DNA of 64,000 nucleotides, taken from assembly GCA_944326585.1 (NCBI GenBank), contig CALVEN010000002.1, forward strand, positions 186,001 through 250,000, read 5' to 3'. Positions 1 to 8,443 of this stretch are shown in pieces (the stretch's first letter is position 1; every line of letters begins with the position of its first letter). The notes under the pieces are model-generated. The model did not search any database and was not told where the DNA came from. It was given only the letters and a program-made list of their open reading frames with translations. The stretch is from Candidatus Gastranaerophilales bacterium (GTDB lineage: Bacteria; Cyanobacteriota; Vampirovibrionia; Gastranaerophilales; Gastranaerophilaceae). The position numbers and the translations under genes were made by a program.

Positions 1-1404
1 ACATACCGCGACGAACATTCTTCAGCAAGCGATTTTTATGAATATTTAACCGTCGAAGTACCCGATGAAACACCCAAAGAATCGATTACAACCCAAATCC
101 AGCAGGCATTTAACACGACAACCCAGCAAACCCCTAAAATGGATACCCCGAGTCTTATTAAAAAAGATTTGAAATTGAACACAAAATACTACATAAGCCA
201 GATAACACCACGCCCGAACGGTGTTCTGTTGAGCGGTTTCGGCTCAGTTACAATTGAAAAGCCAATGGTTTTGCAAAACCCTTTGAGAATCGTCTATGAT
301 ATCCCGAACACCCTTGTTAACCATGAGATAAGAAATTCGGAATATCAAATAAACGAAACGGATTCCGTGAAAATCGGACAATTTGAGGTCAATAAAGCTC
401 GTATAGTAATCACGACTCCGAATGTGACAAAATATATTCCGGTTTATTCAACTGATAATCAGTCGCTTTTAATAGCTAATCTGGATAAACTTGACCACAA
501 ATCACTATTCGGAACAGCATGCGACATAATTTCCTACAACACTGAAAAAACAAATTCGCAGACAAGTTCAATGATTTTATCTTTCAATCACCCGTTGGTT
601 CACGGGATTGACAGAACAAACCAGCGGCTGATTTTATACCTATACAACGTTGCAAGGTACAATGAAGATACTTTCAATGAAACCTTCAAAAACACCTATT
701 TTGCAAACAGTAATATCCAACTTCTGCCGGGAGTAGGGATGAAACTTACAATACCTACAGAACCCGACACTTTCATAAACACCTATTTGGGCGCCGACAG
801 CAAAACCTTGAAAGTTCAGGTAACAACACCCAAAAAGACAAAACCTCCGTTTACTTCACAAAATTCCGGCATCAAAAAAATCGTAATAGATCCGGGCCAC
901 GGAGGCAATGATGTTGGTGCTATAAGAGGCGACATAACCGAAAAAGAAATAACTCTTGATGTGTCAAAACGAGTTCGTAACATTTTAGAGAAAAAGGGTT
1001 ATAAAGTAGAAATGACCCGAGACAATGATAAAACCGTGTCTCTTCAGGACCGAGTTGCTTTCAGTGAAAGCGAACATCCGGATATATTTGTAAGTGTCCA
1101 CGTAAACTCCAGCGAAAAACCCGAAATTACAGGTATAGAAACTCATTACTACCGTCAGGAAAGTATGTCGCTGGCACAAACAGTTCACGCAGCACTTGCA
1201 AGTAATATAAAAACCAACAATCGCGGATTGTTCAAATCAAAATTTTATGTTATAAATCATACGACAGCACCTGCAATATTAGTCGAAATAGGATTTATAT
1301 CCAATGACGGAGAAAGAGCAGAGCTTGTAAGCGACAAACGTAAACAGGCAACCGCAAAAGCCATTGCGGAAGGAGTAGAAAATTATTTCAAAGAAAATAA
1401 ATAA
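1..1404 (+). CDS. N-acetylmuramoyl-L-alanine amidase (AMIN + Amidase_3), 5' partial
   Basis: The frame is open from base 1, so the gene starts left of the window; the first internal ATG (139) is not a natural start. The N-terminal half looks like an AMIN-type beta domain, used in this family to bind peptidoglycan or outer membrane. The last about 180 residues are an Amidase_3 zinc hydrolase: IDPGHGGNDVGA (metal His) near 889, VSVHVNSS near 1092, and VEIGFISN with the catalytic Glu near 1284. It would cut the amide bond between MurNAc and the stem peptide in the periplasm, usually during cell separation. The stop overlaps the start of murI, so the two are probably cotranscribed. Confidence 0.9.
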   Translation, partial: TYRDEHSSASDFYEYLTVEVPDETPKESITTQIQQAFNTTTQQTPKMDTPSLIKKDLKLNTKYYISQITPRPNGVLLSGFGSVTIEKPMVLQNPLRIVYDIPNTLVNHEIRNSEYQINETDSVKIGQFEVNKARIVITTPNVTKYIPVYSTDNQSLLIANLDKLDHKSLFGTACDIISYNTEKTNSQTSSMILSFNHPLVHGIDRTNQRLILYLYNVARYNEDTFNETFKNTYFANSNIQLLPGVGMKLTIPTEPDTFINTYLGADSKTLKVQVTTPKKTKPPFTSQNSGIKKIVIDPGHGGNDVGAIRGDITEKEITLDVSKRVRNILEKKGYKVEMTRDNDKTVSLQDRVAFSESEHPDIFVSVHVNSSEKPEITGIETHYYRQESMSLAQTVHAALASNIKTNNRGLFKSKFYVINHTTAPAILVEIGFISNDGERAELVSDKRKQATAKAIAEGVENYFKENK

Positions 1405-2182
1405 GCACCCAATAGCATTTTTTGATTCCGGAGTCGGTGGATTAACGGTTTATGCAAAGTTAAAAAGACTTCTTCCGGACGAAAATTATATCTATTTCGG
1501 CGACACAAAACACATGCCCTACGGAGAAAAAACAAAAGAAGAATTGCTTGAATATGCCGACAAAATCTTTGATTTCTTCATAAAAAAAGATGCCAAAGCT
1601 GTTGTTATGGCATGTAATACAACATCTTCAGTCATTTATGACACAATAAAAAACAAATACCCTTTAAAAATTTATCCGATTATTCAATCCGCCGCAGGAA
1701 TAATTGCTAAATTACCGGTAAACAGAATAGGCGTTTTTGCAACACATGCAACCGTTAATTCAAACGTTTACAAAAACGAAATTCAAAAATATAACCCGAA
1801 TATGGAAGTTATCCAAATTGCCTGCCCCGAATGGGTTCGTATAGTTGAAGAAAACAAACTCAATGAGCCGCAAAGCATTATTCACGTAAAAGATAAACTC
1901 GACGAAATGCTTGAATTTAATCCTGAAAAAATAATTCTCGGCTGCACACATTATCCGTATTTGATTGATATATTAACAAAATTTGCTCCGGAAAGTTTGT
2001 TTATTGACCCGTCAGTACATTTTGCAAAATTTATAAAAGATGATCTGATAAAAAACAACTTAACCGAAAAATCCGACGGCACGGAAGAAATCTATGTCAG
2101 CTCGAATCCGGAAGCTTTCAGCATTTCTGCTGAAATGTTTTACGAAATAAAAAATACACCCGTCTTAAAGACTTTTGACTAA
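1382..2182 (+). CDS. murI: glutamate racemase with a non-AUG start
   Basis: MurI makes D-glutamate for peptidoglycan. Seen: the N-terminal AFFDSGVGG motif with the Asp-Ser pair, the first catalytic Cys in MACNTTSS and the second in LGCTHYP. No ATG, GTG or TTG lies between the in-frame stop at 1376 and ATG 1514, and ATG 1514 would remove the Asp-Ser motif. An AAGGAG Shine-Dalgarno at 1370-1375 sits 6 and 9 bases before ATT codons at 1382 and 1385; I take 1382. The length (about 266 aa) then fits the family. The start overlaps the amidase stop by 23 bases, a coupling that could favour a weak codon. The 3' end overlaps the convergent neighbour by 18 bases. Confidence 0.88.
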   Translation: MISKKINKHPIAFFDSGVGGLTVYAKLKRLLPDENYIYFGDTKHMPYGEKTKEELLEYADKIFDFFIKKDAKAVVMACNTTSSVIYDTIKNKYPLKIYPIIQSAAGIIAKLPVNRIGVFATHATVNSNVYKNEIQKYNPNMEVIQIACPEWVRIVEENKLNEPQSIIHVKDKLDEMLEFNPEKIILGCTHYPYLIDILTKFAPESLFIDPSVHFAKFIKDDLIKNNLTEKSDGTEEIYVSSNPEAFSISAEMFYEIKNTPVLKTFD

Positions 2183-3139
2183 ATCAAGACACTTTTCATA
2201 CGTTTCAACAACCGTAATTTTGTCTGATTTATGCAAATTTTCGTTTGTGACATTCAAAACCGTAGTATTTTCTTTAACCGCAAAAACAGGGATATTACGC
2301 TTAATTGCCTCATACACCGGAACAGATCCCAAAGCATCATAAGGCATTACAAGATAATCCAATTGAGATATATTAATATCACCGCCGATTAACGGAGCAT
2401 TTGAAAGTCCGAGCATAATACACGGCAAAAATGTCGGCGTAATATATTCAGAAGCCGCTTTCGGATTCACTATATCAGATGAAATTGAATAGTCTGCGAA
2501 AGCAGGCGAATGCGCGCAAGGGACTTTTAACTCTTTAGAAATATAATGCGACAAAATAGCTTCAACACCGCCCACGGGATCAGCACCTGAACCGTTTGCA
2601 TAATCAGGATTATCATCTTCCGGATCATCAAACATACAAACAAGCGCAATTGCATCCGCACCTTGTTCTAAAAGTTTTTTGGCGGATGATTTAAGCGTTT
2701 CAATATTTTTAACTTTTCCGACAGAGGTGCCGAAATCAGTCATGAAAAATTCCACCCCGACATCTTCCGTTGTAATCTCATACCCTGTTACATTAACACC
2801 GTAAACTGTTTTCACGGCATTTATAGTATTTATATGAACATTCAAAACATCTTTTGGGATACTTTTGTCAAAGACAATACCTATTTTATTATTTTTTGAA
2901 GGCTTCAAGTTGATTTCACCCTTAAAAAAACTGTTTAAGGAATAGCCTTCAACATAAAACATATTTTCCGTAATCCCTGAAAACCCGCCTGCATTAACAA
3001 CATTCGGATTAACAATAAGGCTTGAAACATCCGCGAATTTTCTTGCCCAAACACTTGCATCACCGGCATAACCGCCTATAGCCGCGCCGATTCCTGTAGG
3101 AACAATAAAAGCTCCGAATTTTTCACCTGTTTTTAACAT
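2165..3139 (-). CDS. DUF3326 family protein
   Basis: A 324-residue cytosolic-looking protein without signal peptide. The start FGAFIVPTGIGAAIGGYAG and the later GADAIALVCMFDDPEDD and GSGADPVGGVEA segments match my memory of DUF3326, a family conserved in cyanobacteria and plastid-bearing lineages with no settled function. Full length by eye. It supports a cyanobacteria-related origin for the window. The ATG has no Shine-Dalgarno; a TAAAAT box ends 6 bases upstream, so the mRNA may be leaderless. The tail overlaps murI tail-to-tail. Confidence 0.8.
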   Translation of the reverse strand: MLKTGEKFGAFIVPTGIGAAIGGYAGDASVWARKFADVSSLIVNPNVVNAGGFSGITENMFYVEGYSLNSFFKGEINLKPSKNNKIGIVFDKSIPKDVLNVHINTINAVKTVYGVNVTGYEITTEDVGVEFFMTDFGTSVGKVKNIETLKSSAKKLLEQGADAIALVCMFDDPEDDNPDYANGSGADPVGGVEAILSHYISKELKVPCAHSPAFADYSISSDIVNPKAASEYITPTFLPCIMLGLSNAPLIGGDINISQLDYLVMPYDALGSVPVYEAIKRNIPVFAVKENTTVLNVTNENLHKSDKITVVETYEKCLDLVKSL

Positions 3140-3145
3140 GGTTTT

Positions 3146-3151
3146 ATTTTA
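3146..3151 (-). promoter_or_regulatory. -10 box of a probable leaderless promoter (DUF3326 gene)
   Basis: TAAAAT on the minus strand ends exactly 6 bases before the ATG at 3139, and no Shine-Dalgarno lies between. Transcription would start at or next to the A of ATG. One of 13 such cases in the window. Confidence 0.5.
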
Positions 3152-3158
3152 CTACAAA

Positions 3159-4027
3159 CTAAAACCATGGATAATAATCCTTAATTTCCCAACCGTCAAG
3201 AAATATCAAATAACCGCAAAACTGTGAACCACTGTCACCTTTACAATAATTCAGATAAACTTGTTTATTATTATCACTACCCTTTAAAAATTCAAATATT
3301 CTTTTTCTTAAATCAAATGTCATAAAAAATACATCTTTTCCGTACGTATTTGGTTTTGAAAATCCATTTATATCCACTTCAAAAATAATATTTCTATATT
3401 CAGTAGACACACAACTTCCGTCAGGATTTGTACCGCCTACGCAGCCGGATGTACCAATACCTACACTTATTAAAATATTATTTGACAATAAAATTCTGTA
3501 TTTAAAACTTCCCCTCCCAGGAACATAATTATTCGTTACAGGACTGTATGGACCGTCATAATTTACAGTTTTTTCTTGCTTATAACCAAAATCATTAGAT
3601 ACCTTCAAATACGGAATAAAATATTTTGCAGCAAATTTTGTTAATGCATCTTTGTGATTAAAATTAGTATCATCTGTAGAGGTACCGTAAATTCCTGCGA
3701 CATCCCAGGTTGTGGTGTCACCATGCTCTGCCTGCGCCATTGTTAATGCCTGCGAGATTATTGAATAAGCTTGTTTTAATTTTGATGCCGTCTGCTTTTT
3801 CTGATAATTCGCTATAAGCGTCGGGATTGTCATAGCCGCCACAATGCCGATTATGACAAGGGTTATCAAAACTTCCGCCAAGGTAAAAGCGGCTTTCTTT
3901 TTAAAGTCGTTAAGACGATAAGACTTTAGGACGTTAAGTTCTTTACTGTGAGCTTCGCTTAAGTCTTTGTCCTGTCTACTTAGGAGAGTCGCCCCCCCCC
4001 GAAGTACTCTTTTTTCATATTTTTCAT
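3159..4027 (-). CDS. type IV pilin-like (prepilin) protein, frame broken at a G9 tract
   Basis: The body (from 3890 down) has the class III-like signal AA|FTLAEVLITLVIIGIVAAM, with Glu at +5 and a long hydrophobic helix, then a variable about 220-residue pseudopilin domain rich in Cys and Gly. In this frame the only start after the G tract is a TTG inside FTLAEV, which cannot be the real start. Good starts with AAGGAG lie at ATG 4027 and 4018, but they are out of frame: with nine Gs (3992-4000) they read MKNMKKEYFGGGRLS and stop. With ten Gs the frame runs GGGATL..RQDK..LSEAHSK into FTLAEV. So the copy sequenced is OFF or depends on slippage. A second pilin at 40046-41325 has the same design. 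Confidence 0.72.
3992..4000 (-). repeat. G9 homopolymer in pilin 5' coding region
   Basis: Nine consecutive Gs on the coding strand, 27 bases after ATG 4027, in an AT-rich neighbourhood. One extra G joins the start codon frame to the pilin body. Flanking bases downstream (CGACTCTCC...GACAGGACAA) recur after the G10 tract at 41293-41302. Confidence 0.9.
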
Positions 4028-4052
4028 TGGCTTTCTCCTTCTTTCTGGGTTT

Positions 4053-4081
4053 ATTATATCAGGAATTTTAATTTTGGGCAA
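4053..4081 (-). promoter_or_regulatory. sigma-70-type promoter of pilin gene
   Basis: TTGCCC (4076-4081), 17-base spacer, TATAAT (4053-4058), then AGAAGGAGAAAG and ATG 4027. The -10/Shine-Dalgarno region resembles that of the second pilin (TATAAT at 41353-41358). Confidence 0.6.
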
Positions 4082-4082
4082 T

Positions 4083-4108
4083 AAAAAAGCGGATATAAAA
4101 TCCGCCTT
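4083..4108 (-). terminator. rho-independent terminator of the 4124-4516 gene
   Basis: Minus-strand hairpin with stem GCGGAT/ATCCGC (4089-4094 and 4100-4105) followed by six Ts, 19 bases after the stop. Confidence 0.7.
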
Positions 4109-4123
4109 TCACATATACTCTAA

Positions 4124-4516
4124 TTATTGACCGGCACCGCCGTATGAAAAATCGCCCTTAATATTAGATTGTAACAACTTCGTCCAGCTGTTTTCAAATG
4201 ATGTAATTTCATTTAACTGAGTTTCAAGATTATTCTTTTCAAGCTCAAGTTCAGATTCCCAGGCTTCCAAACTTGCAAGCTCAAACTCATGATCATTTTC
4301 GAATTGTTCAATAATGACCATATATTCATCAGTACCGTAACCGTAATCCGGATCATAATATACGGCCTGCAATTTCTCGTTATATTGTTGCTGTAAATCA
4401 GCCGTTTTTCTGGATGCTGATACCATATTAAACATGACACCTGACAATTCCTCGTTAATCGCTGATTTTTGCTTTGTGTACATTAACAATGTTTCATGAA
4501 TGTTTGAAATAGCCAT
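4124..4516 (-). CDS. lineage-specific coiled-coil protein, 130 aa
   Basis: No family recognised. The protein is acidic and mostly helical, with predicted coiled-coil stretches (residues about 18-50 and 75-115) around a Tyr/Asp-rich centre (YYDPDYGYGTDEY) and a short glycine-rich tail. No signal peptide or membrane segment. The start is fixed by ATG 4516 with a purine-rich AAGAAGAGG upstream. A promoter-like motif at 4547-4575 is shared with the genes starting at 13932 and 15035, so the three may be one regulon. Structural or secreted-substrate roles are possible but not shown. Confidence 0.7.
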   Translation of the reverse strand: MAISNIHETLLMYTKQKSAINEELSGVMFNMVSASRKTADLQQQYNEKLQAVYYDPDYGYGTDEYMVIIEQFENDHEFELASLEAWESELELEKNNLETQLNEITSFENSWTKLLQSNIKGDFSYGGAGQ

Positions 4517-4546
4517 CGCTCTGTCCTCTTCTTTTTATCTCTTACA

Positions 4547-4575
4547 TATATAAAAACATTCCAAAACCTCTGATT
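4547..4575 (-). promoter_or_regulatory. shared motif A (AATCAGAGG-N9-GTTTTTATATA)
   Basis: Minus strand: AATCAGAGG, nine bases, GTTTTTATATA, ending 31 bases before the ATG at 4516. The same pair of blocks with the same 9-base gap is found at 13961-13989 and 15065-15093. A GTAAC lies further upstream in all three. Confidence 0.55.
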
Positions 4576-4681
4576 TCAACAAGGCTATATTTTGTTACAT
4601 TTGTTAATATTTTAAAATCCGCTATAAAAACGATGTAATTTAAAGATTTATGATATAATAAAAATATATTAGGAGAATAAT

Positions 4682-5296
4682 ATGGATCAAGAAACTTATT
4701 TTAAAATTATGGGCTATGTCCCGACGGTTATAGAAGCATCATCAAGAGGCGAACGTTCCTTTGATATTTTTTCAAGACTTTTAAGAGAAAGAATTATCTT
4801 TTTAGGTACGGAAATTGATGATGAAGTAGCGAATTCAGTAGTTGCGCAATTATTATTACTTGACAGTGAAAATCCTGAAAAGGATATCATGCTTTACATA
4901 AACAGCCCCGGCGGTGTCATAACTGCAGGGATGGCTATTTATGACACAATGCAATTAATAAAAGCGGATGTATCGACCATATGTCTGGGCGATGCAGCAT
5001 CAATGGGAGCATTTTTATTGTGTTCCGGTGCAAAAGGCAAAAGAATGGCTCTGCCGAATTCAAGAGTGATGATTCACCAGCCTTTAGGCGGCGCAAAAGG
5101 TCAGGCAACCGATATTGAAATTGAAGCCAAAGAAATTTTAAGAATGAAAGATATGTTAATAAGTATTATGGCGGAAAATTCCGGTCAGCCTTATGATAAA
5201 GTTAAAGAAGACTGCGAACGCGATCACTTCTTAACAGCACAAGAAGCGCTTGAATACGGACTTATTGATAAAGTCATAACTAAATCAGAAAAATAG
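4682..5296 (+). CDS. clpP: ATP-dependent Clp protease proteolytic subunit
   Basis: Serine peptidase of family S14, which forms the tetradecameric chamber that degrades proteins fed by ClpX or ClpA/C. Catalytic triad visible: Ser107 in GDAASMGAF, His132 in MIHQPLGGA, Asp181 in ERDHFLTA. 204 aa is the usual length. ATG 4682 follows AGGAG by 6 bases and a TATAAT box lies near 4653. It appears to be a single-gene unit ended by the hairpin at 5329. No clpX or tig is adjacent. Confidence 0.96.
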   Translation: MDQETYFKIMGYVPTVIEASSRGERSFDIFSRLLRERIIFLGTEIDDEVANSVVAQLLLLDSENPEKDIMLYINSPGGVITAGMAIYDTMQLIKADVSTICLGDAASMGAFLLCSGAKGKRMALPNSRVMIHQPLGGAKGQATDIEIEAKEILRMKDMLISIMAENSGQPYDKVKEDCERDHFLTAQEALEYGLIDKVITKSEK

Positions 5297-5328
5297 ATTT
5301 GTAACATAACTTAACAAAACACCGAAAA

Positions 5329-5358
5329 ACATGCAATAACTTGATATTGCATGTTTTT
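5329..5358 (+). terminator. rho-independent terminator after clpP
   Basis: Perfect 10-bp stem ACATGCAATA/TATTGCATGT (5329-5338, 5345-5354) with a 6-base loop and a T-rich tail. Confidence 0.8.
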
Positions 5359-5412
5359 ATATATTTGTAAAGGTTAAAAAAGGTTAGTTATTTAAAGGTA
5401 GGAGTTACGACG

Positions 5413-5931
5413 ATGGCTATTTTAATGTTTATCGCTCGAAAACATGATCTGATTAGTCAGCAGTACAAATATCAGGCAAGGCTGCAGGAGATCACAAGAA
5501 AAATAAGTGATATGCAGCAATATGCCGCAAATATTGCCGACGGCTCAGTATCTATGTATGATATGATGAATACTCCAAGCTCAATGTTCGGAAGAACAAT
5601 GATGTATATGAGTTATTCTCATAACATGGCAGTTCAAAATGCACAAATGAATTTTATGCAAATGCAGCCGATGATTGCGCAACAGATTATGCAAATGGAT
5701 CCGAATTCACAAATGATGTATCAGCAGTGGATTCAACAAAGTTTGTATAAGCAGGAACGCGAACGCATGGCTAAAATTGAAGCAAAATTATTGAATCAAC
5801 AAGAAAAAGAAATGATGCAGGAAAAAACTAAAATTGAAGCTCAGTTAAAAATGATTGAACAGGAACTTGAAAGCGTAAAACAAGCTGAAGAAGCAGGCAT
5901 TAAAGCTTTTGCTCCTAAATATACTGCATAA
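5413..5931 (+). CDS. Met/Gln-rich coiled-coil protein, 172 aa
   Basis: Not recognised. The middle (residues about 35-115) is unusually rich in Met and Gln (MNFMQMQPMIAQQIMQM), and residues 115-160 are a charged coiled coil (KQEREREMAKIEAKLL-type heptads). No signal peptide. The strong GGTAGGAGTTACGACG leader fixes ATG 5413. Flanked by terminators on both sides, so monocistronic. Like the 4124-4516 protein it begins MAI and is helical throughout, but I see no reliable sequence match between them. Confidence 0.7.
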   Translation: MAILMFIARKHDLISQQYKYQARLQEITRKISDMQQYAANIADGSVSMYDMMNTPSSMFGRTMMYMSYSHNMAVQNAQMNFMQMQPMIAQQIMQMDPNSQMMYQQWIQQSLYKQERERMAKIEAKLLNQQEKEMMQEKTKIEAQLKMIEQELESVKQAEEAGIKAFAPKYTA

Positions 5932-5971
5932 TTATAATTAGGTTTTTATCCTAATCCTTAAACTAACCTTT

Positions 5972-6000
5972 AAGGACTCGCTCCAACGCGGGTCCTTTTT
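5972..6000 (+). terminator. rho-independent terminator
   Basis: Stem AAGGACTCGC/GCGGGTCCTT (5972-5981, 5988-5997; one mismatch) followed by Ts. It overlaps the 3' end of the convergent gene that stops at 5999. Confidence 0.75.
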
Positions 6001-6505
6001 ACATGTATATTATTTTATCAACTTTTACATCAAAATCCTCATGCGGAAGTTCATCTATAAACAACTTTTCCGGCACAACAACCAGTTTAAACGCATTTTT
6101 ACACTCAGGTAAAAATCTGTCATAAAATCCGCCGCCATAACCAAGACGATAACCTTTTTTGTCCGCCATAAGCGCAGGCACAATAATCATATCCAATAAA
6201 TCAGGCTCTACAGGTTCTGAACACGGCTCCAAAATATTGAACTTTGATTTTTCAAATTTTTCTGTCAAAGGACAAACAAGAATTTTGTCGTCACTCACTT
6301 TCGGCAAATAAAAATTCTTGTTGTCACGAAACAAATCCCTTAAATCAATTTCATATTCCGCCGGATAAAAAAGCATGACATGTTTTGCCATTAAATAGTG
6401 TTCGTCCTCTCGAATTTTTTCGCAAAACTTTTTGCTTAAAGCCTTTATATCCAGTTTTTTTCTTAATTCTTTTGCATATAATCTGTAGTCGCTTTTGTTC
6501 TCCAT
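5999..6505 (-). CDS. 5-formyltetrahydrofolate cyclo-ligase
   Basis: Converts 5-formyl-THF to 5,10-methenyl-THF with ATP, recycling a storage folate. Seen: the N-terminal helical LYAKELRKKL segment, MLFYPAEYEIDL, and the family signature near the C-terminus, VPALMADKKGYRLGYGGGFYDRF. 168 aa is slightly short for the family but the core is complete. ATG 6505 has no Shine-Dalgarno; TATATT ends 6 bases upstream, so a leaderless mRNA is likely. Divergent from cobO. Confidence 0.9.
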   Translation of the reverse strand: MENKSDYRLYAKELRKKLDIKALSKKFCEKIREDEHYLMAKHVMLFYPAEYEIDLRDLFRDNKNFYLPKVSDDKILVCPLTEKFEKSKFNILEPCSEPVEPDLLDMIIVPALMADKKGYRLGYGGGFYDRFLPECKNAFKLVVVPEKLFIDELPHEDFDVKVDKIIYM

Positions 6506-6511
6506 GTTTTT

Positions 6512-6517
6512 AATATA
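6512..6517 (-). promoter_or_regulatory. -10 box of a probable leaderless promoter (cyclo-ligase gene)
   Basis: TATATT on the minus strand ends 6 bases before ATG 6505, with no ribosome-binding site between. Confidence 0.45.
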
Positions 6518-6552
6518 TAATAAAAAAAGATTAATGTCTCAAAGGTAACAAA

Positions 6553-7128
6553 ATGGAAAATTGCGAAAATAAATTGATAAATCCAAACTGGGCGCAGCAC
6601 GGCTACATACAGGTTTACACAGGTGACGGCAAAGGAAAAACCACGGCATCTTTAGGACTTGCGATGAGAGCGCTAGGCCGATGCTGGAAAGTTTTAATAA
6701 TTATGTTCACAAAAGGCGGAGATGACTACGGCGAGCTTAATTCCTTTATGAATTTGTCACCTGCAATTAAAGATAATTTAAAAATCATTCAGGCAGGATT
6801 GGACAGAATTGTCTATAAAAATAACGAAACCGAAGATGACGTTAAAGAAATTCAAAAAGGCTGGGAACTCGCTAAAAAAGCCATCAAAAACGATGAATAC
6901 CAGCTTATAATTCTTGATGAGGCCAATATAGCAATAGATATGGGAATTCTCGACGTGAATGAAGTGGTTGAAGTTTTGAAAAACAAACCCGAAGAAATGG
7001 AAATCGTTTTAACAGGACGAAACGCAAATCCCAAAATTATTGAAATTGCTCATCTGGTTTCTGAAATTAAACCCGTAAAACACTACTGGGATACAGGAAT
7101 TGCAGCACGAAAAGGTATTGAATACTAA
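6553..7128 (+). CDS. cobO: corrinoid adenosyltransferase, CobO/BtuR type (copy 1)
   Basis: Transfers adenosyl from ATP to Co(I) corrinoid in cobalamin synthesis or salvage. The P-loop YTGDGKGKTTASLGLAMRAL (residues about 20-39) is the family hallmark; LIILDEANIAI, VLTGRNANP and the C-terminal KPVKHYWDTGIAARKGIEY also match. 191 aa, full length. A second copy lies at 15592-16125, and no other B12 biosynthesis gene is in the window. The tail overlaps a small convergent gene by 4 bases. Confidence 0.92.
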   Translation: MENCENKLINPNWAQHGYIQVYTGDGKGKTTASLGLAMRALGRCWKVLIIMFTKGGDDYGELNSFMNLSPAIKDNLKIIQAGLDRIVYKNNETEDDVKEIQKGWELAKKAIKNDEYQLIILDEANIAIDMGILDVNEVVEVLKNKPEEMEIVLTGRNANPKIIEIAHLVSEIKPVKHYWDTGIAARKGIEY

Positions 7129-7298
7129 GCGCTTCTGCGCATCAAATCAGAAATCTTTATATCTTTTGATGCCTTCAAAACTAATTTACGGGGCTTTTCC
7201 ACGGGAGTTTCCGTTTTAAACTGACACAAGCCGACTTTTCTGTCGTTGCACTCTTTTATCATAAAAATATCTTTAAAAAAATTGATTAAATCGTTCAT
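7125..7298 (-). CDS. small conserved-looking protein, 57 aa
   Basis: Reads MNDLINFFKDIFMIKECNDR onward, with a basic C-terminal half ending DLMRRSA. ATG 7298 is preceded by GTAGGAGATTTACCC, a good ribosome-binding site at normal spacing. Family unknown; the one CND..GLCQ segment has two Cys. It lies tail-to-tail with cobO, overlapping 4 bases, and fills what would otherwise be an empty 215-base gap. Confidence 0.55.
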   Translation of the reverse strand: MNDLINFFKDIFMIKECNDRKVGLCQFKTETPVEKPRKLVLKASKDIKISDLMRRSA

Positions 7299-7368
7299 GG
7301 GTAAATCTCCTACATTCTATATAATACATTAAAACGCCCGAATATGCAAATTTCATTAAACTTTATGC

Positions 7369-7376
7369 TATATTAT
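7369..7376 (+). promoter_or_regulatory. extended -10 of a probable leaderless promoter
   Basis: TGCTATATTAT: the TATTAT at 7371-7376 ends 6 bases before ATG 7383, and no Shine-Dalgarno is present. It argues for ATG 7383 rather than the in-frame ATG at 7344, which would put the promoter inside the gene. Confidence 0.5.
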
Positions 7377-7382
7377 TTATGT

Positions 7383-8111
7383 ATGACACAGGATATGCAA
7401 AATCTGAATACTTCTTATTATCCAACTTTAGATGAAAATTTTAAACAGGCGTTAAGTCTTTTTGAAAAGAAATTAACGACAGGTGAACTTTTTACACTTC
7501 TCAAGACTGGTAATATTGTCCAGAAACAAATAGCTGCGCTTAAACTTGATTATATTGAAAATACGGAACAGGCAAAAATTTTAGTCCATAACCTGACAGG
7601 TCAGGACGGCAAAATCAGAGAAGCCGTTGCACTTAAAATTTATGAGCTGATATCTAAAGGTAACGATAAATATTTTTTTGATAATGCTATCTATGACAAA
7701 TTTTTACAAGCGATTATAGATGTCAATGGTAATGTCTGCCGTAATATAATTGCATCAGTAAAATTATTACAGAATAACGAAACTTTTTGTCAGTATTTTA
7801 CACGAAAATTACTGAATCTTACGCAAAAACTGATAGATGAAGTCCAAAAATTCAATTTTCAAGACGGAAAATACAAAGTTAACAAAGAAGTTTTTAAACT
7901 ATACTGGTGTCTTGAAACAATATTTGAATTCACTGACCACATACCGATAGATGTCCTGAAAAATATTATCAAACAGACAAAAGATATCGATGAATATACA
8001 ATCCGCGAAAAAACCGCTAAAATTCTTGCTAAGATCCGAAACGATAAAGAATTATCCGAAATACGCAACCAGCTTAAACACGACAAAAACTACTACGTAC
8101 GACGATTTTAA
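7383..8111 (+). CDS. HEAT-like helical repeat protein
   Basis: About 242 residues, wholly helical by composition, with paired-helix units such as VQKQIAALKLDYIEN, GKIREAVALKIYELI and TIREKTAKILAKI that resemble HEAT/ARM repeats. These usually form protein-binding scaffolds. No enzyme motif, no signal peptide. Start chosen at 7383 because of the promoter just before it. It could be a PBS-lyase-HEAT relative, but I cannot assign a partner. Confidence 0.6.
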   Translation: MTQDMQNLNTSYYPTLDENFKQALSLFEKKLTTGELFTLLKTGNIVQKQIAALKLDYIENTEQAKILVHNLTGQDGKIREAVALKIYELISKGNDKYFFDNAIYDKFLQAIIDVNGNVCRNIIASVKLLQNNETFCQYFTRKLLNLTQKLIDEVQKFNFQDGKYKVNKEVFKLYWCLETIFEFTDHIPIDVLKNIIKQTKDIDEYTIREKTAKILAKIRNDKELSEIRNQLKHDKNYYVRRF

Positions 8112-8227
8112 TATTTCATGAAGTTTTGTTAAGCAAAATTTTAAAAAATTTGCGTCAGAAAGCAATTTTTTCTGCATGAAATTTTTTATATATATGCAAG
8201 GGGAACAGATATATAGGAGTTACAACT

Positions 8228-8416
8228 ATGGCAAGAGTACTTATTTCAATGCCTGAAAAATTCTTGGACGAAATCGATTCAATCGCAACAAACGAAAACC
8301 GCACACGTTCAGAATTAATCAGAGAAGCATTAAGATCATACATGCACAGATCACAAATCAGAAACAGCGGAAAAGCCGCAACAAACGCAGAACTTTTGGA
8401 AGCACTTCTTGGATAG
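8228..8416 (+). CDS. ribbon-helix-helix (CopG/Arc-type) DNA-binding protein
   Basis: 62 aa. The N-terminal strand MARVLISMPEKFLDEID followed by two helices (NENRTRSELIREALRSYM) is a ribbon-helix-helix dimer fold that binds DNA through the strand. The C-terminal TNAELLEALLG recurs in the next gene. Start fixed by ATATAGGAGTTACAACT. No toxin gene follows, so an antitoxin role has no direct support; a small regulator acting on its own promoter is more likely. Confidence 0.8.
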   Translation: MARVLISMPEKFLDEIDSIATNENRTRSELIREALRSYMHRSQIRNSGKAATNAELLEALLG

Positions 8417-8443
8417 GTCGAACAAAAAAGGAATAGGGGAAAA

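Noticed and set aside
1514-2182. ATG 1514 as murI start
   Set aside because: It would delete the conserved Asp-Ser active-site motif visible upstream in the same frame.
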